DNA from: an uncultured Collinsella sp.
GTDB taxonomy: Bacteria > Actinomycetota > Coriobacteriia > Coriobacteriales > Coriobacteriaceae
Assembly: GCA_902478875.1 (NCBI GenBank)
Contig: CABSMZ010000042.1
Coordinates: 1 to 12,231 of the forward strand
Direction of reading: 5' to 3'
Length of the DNA: 12,231 nucleotides
Shown here: positions 5,013 through 10,860 of the stretch, one piece after another
Layout: every line of letters starts with the position of its first letter
Position numbering within the stretch: position 1 is the stretch's first letter
Notes under the pieces: generated by a model
What the model was told of the DNA's origin: nothing
The model's input: the letters and a program-made list of their open reading frames with translations, nothing else
The model's database searches: none
Translations under genes and position numbers: made by a program

Positions 5013-6119
5013 CTATGCCTGCTTGCCTGCGTCGGCCGGGAAGGTAATGCCGGCCTGCTGGCGCACGGCATCCATGATGCGCAGTGAGACAAGCGTAACA
5101 TCGCGGTAGTGGCCAAGCTCGTGGCGTCCCGCCGGGGTCTCCCAAATCTCTTCCTTAACGTTATCGATGCCGCCGATGGCGGTGATAAAGTCCGTGAGTT
5201 CGTATTCCATAGTGTTGCTCGAATTAGGCAGGTCGAGCACGCGGCCGTTGTTGCCCTTTTCGCGCGGTGCTTCGGTCGCCGAGCCGCGTACGACGTCGCC
5301 GCGATAGTCGATGCGGACATTGCGGGGCGTGGACAGATGGTCGATCTGGATAGTGCCACGCTCGCCTTCGATCTGCGAGGGCAGCAGGTCATTCGTAATT
5401 TTGGAGTGCGCAAGTTCGACGGAGATACGCCCTCCGCCATAGCTGGCGAGAATGGAACCGCAACCGTCGATGGGACCATGGGTGAGCTCTTGCGTCGAGG
5501 GGTCGAGCAGCGTGGTCATGCTGGTGAGACCAGAGGGCATGCCGAAGATCTCGACCATGGGCTCGACGACGTAGACGCCAATGTCCATGAGGGAACCCGA
5601 TGCCATATTGCAGTCGAAGATATTGGTGGCGCGCCCCGCGAGAACCTCGTTGTAGCGCGAAGAATACTTGCCAAAGCGCAATGAGGCGCGGCGGATGGGG
5701 GCGATCTCGCCCAGGACGTCCTCGATGGCGTGGAAGGCGGGATCGTGGAGGGGACGCATGGCCTCGAGGGCCACGACACCTGCTGCCTCGGCAGCGCGGA
5801 AGACTTCTAGAGCCTGCGCTTCGGTGGCGCAGAAGGGCTTCTCGACGATGACGTGCTTGCCACCGGCGATGCAGGCAAGGGCCTGCTCGTAGTGGAGTGC
5901 GTTGGGGCTGCCGATATAGACGGCGTCGACGTCGGCGGCTGCCGCAAGCTCATCGGGTGAGGTAAAGTTTCGCTCGCCATCGCGCTCGGCGGTAAAGGCA
6001 GCACCGCGATTGGCATCGCGTGAAAGCGTGCCCACAAACGCGGCTTGGTCGTTGGCGTTGACGACTTGGATAAAGTCGTCGGTAATCATGGATGTGCCGA
6101 TGGTCGCGATGCGCAGCAT
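5013..6119 (-). CDS. Gfo/Idh/MocA-family NAD(P)-dependent oxidoreductase
   Basis: The 368-residue protein opens with a Rossmann strand-turn MLRIATIGTSMIT, where GTS.I replaces the textbook GxGxxG, as in part of this family. The dinucleotide domain ends with VDAVYIGSPNALHYEQA and VIVEKPF, including conserved Lys94 of the EKP motif. The C-terminal alpha/beta domain includes GSLMDIGVYVVEPM, the segment that usually lines the substrate site. Relatives oxidise or reduce sugars, inositols or trans-dihydrodiols; the substrate cannot be named from sequence and no sugar-pathway genes sit beside it. ATG 6117-6119 is preceded by AAGGGAGA 3-4 nt upstream. The longer frame to 6320 is the antisense of the RNase HI gene and is not used. 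It is followed 2 nt later by the acylphosphatase start, so the two form an operon. Confidence 0.88.
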   Translation of the reverse strand: MLRIATIGTSMITDDFIQVVNANDQAAFVGTLSRDANRGAAFTAERDGERNFTSPDELAAAADVDAVYIGSPNALHYEQALACIAGGKHVIVEKPFCATEAQALEVFRAAEAAGVVALEAMRPLHDPAFHAIEDVLGEIAPIRRASLRFGKYSSRYNEVLAGRATNIFDCNMASGSLMDIGVYVVEPMVEIFGMPSGLTSMTTLLDPSTQELTHGPIDGCGSILASYGGGRISVELAHSKITNDLLPSQIEGERGTIQIDHLSTPRNVRIDYRGDVVRGSATEAPREKGNNGRVLDLPNSSNTMEYELTDFITAIGGIDNVKEEIWETPAGRHELGHYRDVTLVSLRIMDAVRQQAGITFPADAGKQA

Positions 6120-6152
6120 ACGTCTCCCTTGCGTTGTTTGGTCTACAGGATG

Positions 6153-6158
6153 AGTGTA
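6153..6158 (-). promoter_or_regulatory. Candidate -10 element of the oxidoreductase-acylphosphatase unit
   Basis: TACACT on the minus strand (four of six consensus matches), preceded by GCGC, would start RNA near 6146, about 27 nt before the start codon. There is no clear -35. It lies in the 73-bp gap after the RNase HI gene, and read-through from that gene is an alternative. Confidence 0.25.
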
Positions 6159-6192
6159 GCGCGTGGGGATATAAAGCTGCGCGAAAACGCTA

Positions 6193-6678
6193 TTACAGGT
6201 CGCTCTCGTTAAAGCCGGCGTCGATATCGAGGTTACTGCCGTCGGCCGCCGTGGTGGCGAGCTCATCGCAGCGCTCGTTGAGCTCGTGACCGGCGTGACC
6301 CTTAACCCAGATGAACTCAACCTTGTGCTTGCTTTTGGCGGTGAGTAGGCGCTCCCACAGGTCGCGGTTCTTGACGGGTTGCTTGTTGGCGGTTTTCCAT
6401 CCGCGCTTTTTCCAGCCGTCGATCCAATGCTTGTTAAAGGCGTTGACGACGTACTGCGAATCAGAATGGACTTCGACCTCGCAGGGGCGGTTGAGCGCCT
6501 CGAGCGCCACGATAACGGCCATGAGTTCCATGCGGTTGTTGGTGGTCTTGGCGTAGCCGCGCGAAAGCTCGGAGGTAAAGGTCTTGCCGGCGGGGTTGGT
6601 GTATTTGAGCACGGCGCCGTAGCCGCCGCGTCCCGGATTTGATCGGGCCGAGCCGTCGGTATAGATGATGACCTTCAC
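6193..6678 (-). CDS. rnhA: Ribonuclease HI
   Basis: The 161-residue enzyme cleaves the RNA strand of RNA/DNA hybrids. All catalytic residues are visible: Asp8 (IIYTDGSA), Glu51 (NRMELMA), Asp73 (VHSDSQYV), His128 (VKGHAGH) and Asp138 (NERCDELA). They match Asp10, Glu48, Asp70, His124 and Asp134 of E. coli. The basic loop [16 protein letters not shown] corresponds to the hybrid-binding handle. I start at GTG 6676-6678 because AAAGGAAG lies just upstream and the protein then begins directly with the first beta strand. The ATG at 6727-6729 would add 17 residues overlapping the likely promoter. It is the first gene of the minus-strand run leading to the oxidoreductase, acylphosphatase and perR-like genes, though each may also have its own start. 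Confidence 0.93.
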   Translation of the reverse strand: MKVIIYTDGSARSNPGRGGYGAVLKYTNPAGKTFTSELSRGYAKTTNNRMELMAVIVALEALNRPCEVEVHSDSQYVVNAFNKHWIDGWKKRGWKTANKQPVKNRDLWERLLTAKSKHKVEFIWVKGHAGHELNERCDELATTAADGSNLDIDAGFNESDL

Positions 6679-6716
6679 GGGCTTCCTTTCGTTGGGTACG
6701 TTTCGTGTGAGTGACC

Positions 6717-6722
6717 ATTGTA
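6717..6722 (-). promoter_or_regulatory. Candidate -10 element of rnhA
   Basis: TACAAT on the minus strand, preceded by GCGC, would start RNA near 6710, 32 nt before the GTG start. The upstream 20 bp are very GC-rich and give no good -35; TTGCTG at a 20-bp spacing is the nearest match. Confidence 0.33.
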
Positions 6723-6777
6723 GCGCCATGCCCGCCGGGGGCCAGCAATCTACGATTTCTACCCCGTCTTCCGACTG

Positions 6778-7680
6778 TTAGTTGGCATGGATGATGCGGT
6801 TGAGCTCGTCGAGGTATTGCTGCAAGAGGAGAGAGGGCTTGCGCTCGTCGTGCATGATGTAGCCAACGTGCATCGTTGGGGCGTCTGCTAGCGGGATCGA
6901 TGCCATGCCCCATTGCATTTCATTGGAGAGGACACCGGTCGACAGGGTGTAACCGTTCGACGTGATAAGTAAGTTGGTAAGTGTTCCGCGGTCCGAGATT
7001 CGTATGTTGCGGTCGCAAGGGATATAGCTAAAAGGTTCCTCGGCGTAATAGAAGGAGTTTGAGGTTCCCTGCTCAAAGCTGTAGCGCGTATAGGGCGTGA
7101 GGTCGGCAAGGGACAGCTGCGGGCGGCGTGCGAGCGGGTGGCGCTCGCTAACGAAGACGTGGACCGTCGCGTCGAAGAGGGGATGGAAGCTTGCGCGGGC
7201 ATCGGCGAAGGCCTTCTGCAGAACGCGGGCGTTAAAGTCATCCAGATACAGAATGCCGATATCGCTGCGAAACGCACGGACGTCATCGATGATCTGCGAT
7301 GTGGTGGTCTCGCGCATGATGAACTCGAACTTGCTGTCGCGGCAGCGCTCGACTACGTTGACAAAGGCCTCGACCGAAAAGGCGTAGTGCTGGGCGGAAA
7401 TGGCGAGGCGGGCTTGCGGGGTGCCACCGTCCTCGTAGCGTGCCTCGAGCATGTCGGCCTGCTCTACGACCTGGCGCGCATAGCCCAAAAGCTCGGTGCC
7501 GTCGTTGGTGAGCGTGACGCCGCGGCTGGAGCGCGTAAAGATCTCCAGATGGAGCTCTTGTTCTAGGCTTTTGACGGCGTTTGAGATGTTGGACTGAGCG
7601 GTATAGAGGCGCTGAGCTGCGGCGTTGATTGAGCCGGACTCTGCCACGGCGATAAGAAAACGAAGCTGCTGGAGTGTCAT
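6778..7680 (-). CDS. LysR-family transcriptional regulator, likely activator of metY
   Basis: The 300-residue protein begins with the LysR winged helix-turn-helix (residues 1-60): LQQLRFLIAVAESGSINAAA, then the recognition helix around TAQSNISNAVKSLEQEL. A linker helix follows, then the periplasmic-binding-like co-inducer domain from about residue 90 (ARLAISAQHYAFSVEAFV, RSDIGILYLDD). The start is ATG 7678-7680 with GAAAGGAC upstream. It is divergent from the O-acetylhomoserine sulfhydrylase gene, and a good LysR-type box lies in the shared region, so by the usual logic of divergent LysR pairs it regulates metY and itself. The ligand may be a sulfur-pathway intermediate such as O-acetylhomoserine or O-acetylserine; that is inference, since the effector cannot be read from sequence. 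It ends 99 bp before rnhA with no clear terminator. Confidence 0.9.
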   Translation of the reverse strand: MTLQQLRFLIAVAESGSINAAAQRLYTAQSNISNAVKSLEQELHLEIFTRSSRGVTLTNDGTELLGYARQVVEQADMLEARYEDGGTPQARLAISAQHYAFSVEAFVNVVERCRDSKFEFIMRETTTSQIIDDVRAFRSDIGILYLDDFNARVLQKAFADARASFHPLFDATVHVFVSERHPLARRPQLSLADLTPYTRYSFEQGTSNSFYYAEEPFSYIPCDRNIRISDRGTLTNLLITSNGYTLSTGVLSNEMQWGMASIPLADAPTMHVGYIMHDERKPSLLLQQYLDELNRIIHAN

Positions 7681-7702
7681 CGGTGCCCGTCCTTTCGATA
7701 GC

Positions 7703-7719
7703 TATCTAAAAAACCGATA
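7703..7719. promoter_or_regulatory. LysR-type recognition box TATC-N9-GATA
   Basis: TATC (7703-7706), nine bases, then GATA (7716-7719) forms the T-N11-A dyad typical of LysR regulators, here in the ATC-N9-GAT form. Its centre is about 66 bp before the predicted metY start point, the normal place for the recognition-binding site. It lies 23 bp before the lysR start codon, which fits autorepression. Nearby dyads are GATAGCTATC (7697-7706) and AACC-N7-GGTT (7712-7726). Confidence 0.6.
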
Positions 7720-7741
7720 ACAGGTTAGCGCTTTTAAGTGA

Positions 7742-7770
7742 TTGACCGAGCGAAACAATGCTCGTACTAT
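7742..7770 (+). promoter_or_regulatory. metY promoter with inverted repeat in the spacer
   Basis: TTGACC (7742-7747) and TACTAT (7765-7770) are separated by exactly 17 bp, a good sigma70-type promoter; the start point would be near 7777. The repeat CGAGC (7747-7751) / GCTCG (7760-7764) fills the spacer and could be an operator. Confidence 0.7.
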
Positions 7771-7776
7771 TCAAAA

Positions 7777-7955
7777 CACACAAAGGCGGTAGGTAATTAA
7801 GCCGACCACGGAACCGGGATGTCAAAAGGAGGACCGCATATGAACTGCTTACCAAGACGAATGCCGGGCTCCTGTTTGCGCCCGTCGGCGTGATCAGGAG
7901 ACAGCGACTTACTTCTCTCTTATTTATTTACTTTCGTTCGATCAAGGAGATCATC
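7777..7955 (+). promoter_or_regulatory. Structured metY mRNA leader, possible attenuator
   Basis: The predicted leader of about 180 nt encodes the peptide at 7840-7893 and has competing pairings around it: GCCGAC (7801-7806) with GTCGGC (7884-7889), CGGGC (7865-7869) with GCCCG (7880-7884), and CTCCTG (7869-7874) with CAGGAG (7895-7900). The last two share base 7869 and the first two share 7884, so they exclude each other, and ribosome position on the peptide would decide which forms. No U-tract terminator is present, so control would be on translation or Rho access. It does not match SAM-I or T-box motifs. Confidence 0.45.
7840..7893 (+). CDS. 17-residue leader peptide upstream of metY, two cysteines
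   Basis: ATG 7840 follows a full AGGAGG (7827-7832) at 7 nt, a better ribosome site than most genes in the window. The peptide is MNCLPRRMPGSCLRPSA and ends at TGA 7891-7893, 62 nt before metY. Cysteine codons are at 7846-7848 and 7873-7875. The first is followed by TTA CCA AGA CGA, codons that should be rare in a GC-rich genome, so the ribosome would be slow there. Cysteine-codon leader peptides that gate sulfur genes are known in mycobacteria. Position ahead of a sulfur-assimilation gene makes this a plausible cysteine (or cysteinyl-tRNA) sensor. The peptide family itself is not one I recognise with certainty. Confidence 0.65.
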   Translation: MNCLPRRMPGSCLRPSA

Positions 7956-9266
7956 ATGAGCCAGTTCATCAACAACCCCGAGCACACCTTTGGTTTCGAT
8001 ACCCTGCAGCTTCATGTTGGCCAGGAGAGCGCCGACCCCGCATCCGACTCCCGCGCCGTGCCTATCTACCAGACCACGAGCTATGTGTTCCGCAACTCCC
8101 AGCACGCCGCCGATCGCTTTGGTCTTGCCGACGCCGGTAACATCTACGGCCGTCTGACCAACTCCACCCAGGGCGTCTTTGAGGACCGTATCGCCGCGCT
8201 CGAGGGTGGCGTGGCCGGTCTTGCCGTCGCCTCCGGTGCCGCTGCCATCACCTATACCCTGCAGGCTCTTGCCCAGGCTGGTGACCACGTGGTGGCTCAG
8301 AAGACCATCTACGGCGGTTCCTACAACCTGCTCGAGCATACGCTCTCCCAGTTTGGCGTCGAGACCACGTTTGTCGATGCCCACAACCTGGAAGAGGTTG
8401 AGGGTGCCATCAAGGACAACACCACGGTCATCTATCTCGAGACGCTCGGCAACCCCAACTCTGACATCCCCAACATCGACGCCATCTCCGAGATCGCCAA
8501 GAAGCACGGTCTGCCGGTTGTCGTCGACAACACTTTCGGCACCCCGTATCTGTTCCGTCCGCTGGAGCATGGCGCCAACATCGTTGTCCACTCCGCAACC
8601 AAGTTCATCGGCGGCCACGGCACCTCGCTGGGCGGTGTGATCGTCGACGGCGGTAACTTCGATTGGAAGGCGAGCGGAAAGTACGCCCAGATCGCTGAGC
8701 CCAACCCCTCCTACCATGGCGTCTCGTTTGCCGAGGCTGCCGGTCCCGCCGCCTTCGCAACCTATGTCCGCGCCATCCTGCTGCGTGACGAGGGTGCCTG
8801 CATCAGCCCGTTCAACGCCTGGGTCCTGCTCCAGGGCACCGAGACCCTGTCGCTGCGCGTTGACCGTCATGTCGAGAACACCAAGAAGGTCGTTGAGTTC
8901 CTTGCCGGCGACAGCCACGTTGCCAAGGTGAACCACCCGAGCCTGCCTGAGCACCCCGATCACGAGCTCTATCAGAAGTACTTCCCCAACGGCGGCGCTT
9001 CGATCTTCACCTTTGAGATTAAGGGTGGCCAGGAGGCTGCCTGGAAGTTCATCGATCATCTGCAGGTGTTCTCGCTGCTCGCCAACGTGGCCGACGTCAA
9101 GTCGCTCGTCGTGCACCCGGCTACCACCACGCACTCCCAGCTCTCTGCCGAGGAGCTCGCCGAGCAGAACATCACGCCCTCCACGATCCGTCTTTCCATC
9201 GGTACCGAGAACGCCGAGGACATCATTTGGGATCTGAAGCAGGCCTTCGCCGTGCTGGACGAGTAA
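7956..9266 (+). CDS. metY: O-acetylhomoserine sulfhydrylase (thiol-lyase), PLP enzyme
   Basis: The 436-residue protein belongs to the Cys/Met-metabolism PLP family and has the length and start (FGFDTLQLHVGQE) typical of MetY, rather than of cystathionine synthases of about 380 residues. Cofactor residues are visible: Lys216 in HSATKFIGGHG forms the Schiff base, Asp191 in VVDNTFGTPYLF binds the pyridine nitrogen, and Tyr64/Arg66 in IYGR contact the phosphate. Family chemistry: O-acetylhomoserine plus sulfide gives homocysteine and acetate, the direct-sulfhydrylation route to methionine; use of methanethiol is also known. ATG 7956 has AAGGAG 6 nt upstream. An in-frame GTG at 7890, which overlaps the leader-peptide stop as GTGA, would add 22 residues and lacks family support. 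Codons are strongly C/G-ending, suggesting high expression. It is a single-gene unit ended by a strong terminator. Confidence 0.93.
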   Translation: MSQFINNPEHTFGFDTLQLHVGQESADPASDSRAVPIYQTTSYVFRNSQHAADRFGLADAGNIYGRLTNSTQGVFEDRIAALEGGVAGLAVASGAAAITYTLQALAQAGDHVVAQKTIYGGSYNLLEHTLSQFGVETTFVDAHNLEEVEGAIKDNTTVIYLETLGNPNSDIPNIDAISEIAKKHGLPVVVDNTFGTPYLFRPLEHGANIVVHSATKFIGGHGTSLGGVIVDGGNFDWKASGKYAQIAEPNPSYHGVSFAEAAGPAAFATYVRAILLRDEGACISPFNAWVLLQGTETLSLRVDRHVENTKKVVEFLAGDSHVAKVNHPSLPEHPDHELYQKYFPNGGASIFTFEIKGGQEAAWKFIDHLQVFSLLANVADVKSLVVHPATTTHSQLSAEELAEQNITPSTIRLSIGTENAEDIIWDLKQAFAVLDE

Positions 9267-9325
9267 GGCGACTTGTGCAAGGACCCCTTGCGACTCGATA
9301 GGTATAACTGCATAAATGCCTGCTC

Positions 9326-9366
9326 AAGACGCCTGCGCAAGCAATGGTTGCGCAGGCGTCTTTTTT
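9326..9366 (+). terminator. Intrinsic terminator of metY
   Basis: Arms AAGACGCCTGCGCAA (9326-9340) and TTGCGCAGGCGTCTT (9348-9362) pair perfectly over 15 bp with a 7-nt loop, and the T-run continues to 9366. Confidence 0.93.
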
Positions 9367-9577
9367 GCATAGGAAGGGCGCTATTACAGGGTTTTTGGCA
9401 TGCTTTATGCATTTGAGTTGTGGAAAACTCCTGTTGAGAGGATGTGAGTTTTACGCAATTGACGTGCGCCTTTTGAGTAAAACCGCAGGTCGCGATTTGC
9501 TCGAGGTACTATGCAGCGCGATCGAATCACACGCAGCTCAAACGCAGCAAAAACGCACTACGGAGGTTTCCAGCTAC
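9367..9577 (+). promoter_or_regulatory. Gene-free leader/promoter region of the secreted-protein gene
   Basis: No gene is supported here, although the frame of the next gene stays open back to the metY terminator. AAAACTC (9424-9430) pairs with GAGTTTT (9446-9452), and the overlapping GTTTTAC (9448-9454) pairs with GTAAAAC (9477-9483), giving two mutually exclusive stems. TTGACG (9459-9464) is a possible -35 and TACTAT (9507-9512) a possible -10, but they are not at a standard spacing with each other. I find no match to a riboswitch that I know. Confidence 0.35.
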
Positions 9578-10354
9578 ATGAGGATCGATTCACGAAAACC
9601 GAAAGCCGCTGCCCTTTCCGCCGCTCTGACCGTGGCACTTTTGGCAGGCGCCGGCGCAACTGATGCCCACGCGGCAACACTGTCCGATACGGTTGGATCT
9701 ACGCCGTCCGAGGCGACGCTGGTACAGCCCGTTGATTATCGCGGCGATGGTTATGGTTCCATGCAGGAGTGGAACGCCTCGATGGAGGCCAAGCGCGATT
9801 CCCTTGAGATGCGCGCTCAGATCATTATGAATATGTATGGCGACTATGCTACCGATGACGAGCGCGCTGTGCTGCAGGGTTGTATCGACGGTGCGGGTAG
9901 TCTGTTGACGATGGGGGAGGTCGACACGAAGTCGACCGAGCTCGATGAGCTGCGCACTGCGCTTGAGAATGCCAAGCGCGAAGCGCTCGAGGCCGCCGCA
10001 GCCGAGGCCGAGGCCGCCGAGGCCGTTCAGGCTTCGTATTACAACGCCGGCTCCGGCTTGTCTTACACGTCTGCTGCGTATTACGCGAACGGCTCGGGTC
10101 TGACGCGCTCGAGCGGCGTCAATAACTATAACGGCCGCCGCGAGACTTATTACAGCAGCAACGTGTTGTATCACCACCGCACGGGCGAATGGACGCAGGA
10201 TTCCGAGGGCTTTTGGCGCGATTCCGATGGCTACTACGTCGTTGCCGCGGGCGATAAGGCCCAAGGCTCCACGTTTACCGGTTCCAAGGGCGAGTGCAAG
10301 GTCTATGACTCCGGCTGTGCTGCCGGAACCACCGACTACTATACCGGTTGGTAA
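9578..10354 (+). CDS. Secreted protein of unknown function, Ala/Glu coiled coil and Tyr/Gly-rich part
   Basis: The 258-residue protein starts at ATG 9578 after GGAGG (9562-9566; the 11-nt spacing is long). Residues 1-32 are a signal peptide: basic MRIDSRKPKA, a hydrophobic core AALSAALTVALLAGAGA, and likely cleavage after AHA. Residues 45-112 are a mixed helical part with one Cys (102). Residues 115-152 form a charged Ala/Glu coiled coil. Residues 153-195 are rich in Tyr, Ser, Gly and Asn, with a short repeat YYNAGSGL / YYANGSGL. Residues 196-258 form a compact end domain with Trp and Cys240/Cys247 (GECKVYDSGCAAGTTDYY), perhaps a disulfide. The last segment recalls the end of small beta-barrel domains in secreted cell-wall proteins; this is a weak impression. 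No catalytic motif, LPXTG or lipobox is seen. It is probably exported by Sec and is an unrecognised gene. Confidence 0.75.
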   Translation: MRIDSRKPKAAALSAALTVALLAGAGATDAHAATLSDTVGSTPSEATLVQPVDYRGDGYGSMQEWNASMEAKRDSLEMRAQIIMNMYGDYATDDERAVLQGCIDGAGSLLTMGEVDTKSTELDELRTALENAKREALEAAAAEAEAAEAVQASYYNAGSGLSYTSAAYYANGSGLTRSSGVNNYNGRRETYYSSNVLYHHRTGEWTQDSEGFWRDSDGYYVVAAGDKAQGSTFTGSKGECKVYDSGCAAGTTDYYTGW

Positions 10355-10375
10355 TCTGCCATCAGAGCAAAATAG

Positions 10376-10441
10376 GCACATGATGGGCGGGCGTCTTTGC
10401 TGAGCTTTTAGGCAACGTAAAGCCGCCCTTTCTTTATGTGC
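10376..10441 (+). terminator. Possible composite terminator after the secreted-protein gene
   Basis: GGGCGG (10385-10390) pairs with CCGCCC (10423-10428), followed by the T-rich TTTCTTT; an outer stem GCACAT (10376-10381) / ATGTGC (10436-10441) encloses it, and an inner TTGC/GCAA pair (10397-10400 with 10412-10415) sits in the loop. The 32-nt loop is long for a normal terminator, so a structured RNA is an alternative. Confidence 0.4.
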
Positions 10442-10503
10442 GTTTGAGTTAACAGAGCCCTTACCGTGGCGGTACGCTGGGCGTATGCATGCGGGGCACA
10501 CTG

Positions 10504-10551
10504 GTTCATGAGAAATAAGGTCTTTCTCGTGGAGGAAGTGGTCTCATGAAC
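10504..10551 (+). promoter_or_regulatory. Inverted repeat sequestering a start codon, with alternative hairpin
   Basis: GTTCATGAGA (10504-10513) and TCTCATGAAC (10542-10551) are a perfect 10-bp inverted repeat. The right arm contains the start codon (10546-10548) of the small membrane protein gene. The left arm can instead pair over 9 positions with TTTCTCGTG (10523-10531; 10507-10515 on the left, one G-U), which would leave the start codon free. The two folds exclude each other. Confidence 0.6.
10508..10549 (+). CDS. Possible 13-residue upstream peptide overlapping the small membrane gene
   Basis: ATG 10508 opens MRNKVFLVEEVVS, and its TGA overlaps the ATG of the next gene as ATGA. Its start codon lies in the left arm of the 10504-10551 repeat. 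The only ribosome-site candidate is a weak GGGG about 11 nt upstream, so translation is doubtful. Confidence 0.25.
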   Translation: MRNKVFLVEEVVS

Positions 10552-10752
10552 GCTCGAGATATCGCTATCGCCGCCGTCGCATTGGTACTTGGCTGTCTTG
10601 GCCCTACAGCTGCGTTTGTCGCAGGCATGCAGGGCTCGTGCGGGGCTGCTCCTATTGTGGTCGGCGCGCTCATCGCAGCAGCGCTGCTGGGAAGTGCGGG
10701 CGTGACCCTTTGCCGCGATGACGAGGACGAGACGCCGCAGGTGCGGCGCTAG
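10546..10752 (+). CDS. Small two-helix membrane protein of unknown function
   Basis: The 68-residue protein starts at ATG 10546, with GGAGGA (10531-10536) 9 nt upstream. Two hydrophobic segments are clear: residues 6-28 (IAIAAVALVLGCLGPTAAFV) and 34-56 (APIVVGALIAAALLGSAGV). A short Gly/Ser/Cys turn joins them and an acidic tail, RDDEDETPQVRR, ends the protein. Three cysteines (17, 32, 56) are present. There is no recognisable family or motif. The short loop and charged tail suggest a helical hairpin with both ends on one side. Its start codon sits in the inverted repeat described at 10504-10551, so translation may be controlled by RNA folding. It ends before a strong terminator and is transcribed in the same direction as the secreted-protein gene, 191 bp behind it; a shared transcript is possible but a terminator-like structure lies between. 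Confidence 0.68.
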   Translation: MNARDIAIAAVALVLGCLGPTAAFVAGMQGSCGAAPIVVGALIAAALLGSAGVTLCRDDEDETPQVRR

Positions 10753-10789
10753 CCGTTGTGAAGCTGGTTTTGCCCATAGATGAAGAAGG

Positions 10790-10827
10790 AAGCCGCCGCA
10801 AGGGGAGTGCCCTTTGCGGCGGTTTTT
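10790..10827 (+). terminator. Intrinsic terminator of the small membrane protein gene
   Basis: CCGCCGCAAGGGG (10793-10805) pairs with CCCTTTGCGGCGG-side bases 10810-10822 (one G-U) around a 4-nt loop, followed by TTTTT at 10823-10827. It lies between convergent genes. The minus strand leaves a pyrimidine-rich CTTCCTTCTT after the stem, so weak action in the other direction is possible. Confidence 0.88.
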
Positions 10828-10860
10828 GCTATTGAGACTGTTGGATGCGGTGCGGCGGCG

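Noticed and set aside
7777..7955. SAM riboswitch or cysteine T-box in the metY leader
   Set aside because: I looked for the SAM-I core and for T-box specifier and antiterminator motifs; none is visible, and the well-positioned leader peptide explains the region better.
7890..7955. Longer MetY starting at GTG 7890
   Set aside because: The added residues (MIRRQRLTSLLF and on) do not resemble MetY N-termini, and AAGGAG sits at the right distance from ATG 7956.
7920..9134. 404-codon open frame on the minus strand opposite metY
   Set aside because: It is fully antisense to a highly conserved enzyme gene with strong codon bias; the Gly/Val-rich product is a typical mirror frame, and no ribosome site supports it.
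9367..9577. c-di-AMP (ydaO-type) riboswitch ahead of the secreted-protein gene
   Set aside because: Such switches occur before cell-wall genes in actinobacteria, but I could not find the conserved core segments here.
9344..9577. N-terminal extension of the secreted protein back to 9344
   Set aside because: It would run through the metY terminator and bury the clear signal peptide beginning at ATG 9578.
9590..10501. 303-codon open frame on the minus strand opposite the secreted-protein gene
   Set aside because: The plus frame has a ribosome site, signal peptide and coherent domain layout, while the minus frame is a low-complexity shadow crossing the likely terminator.
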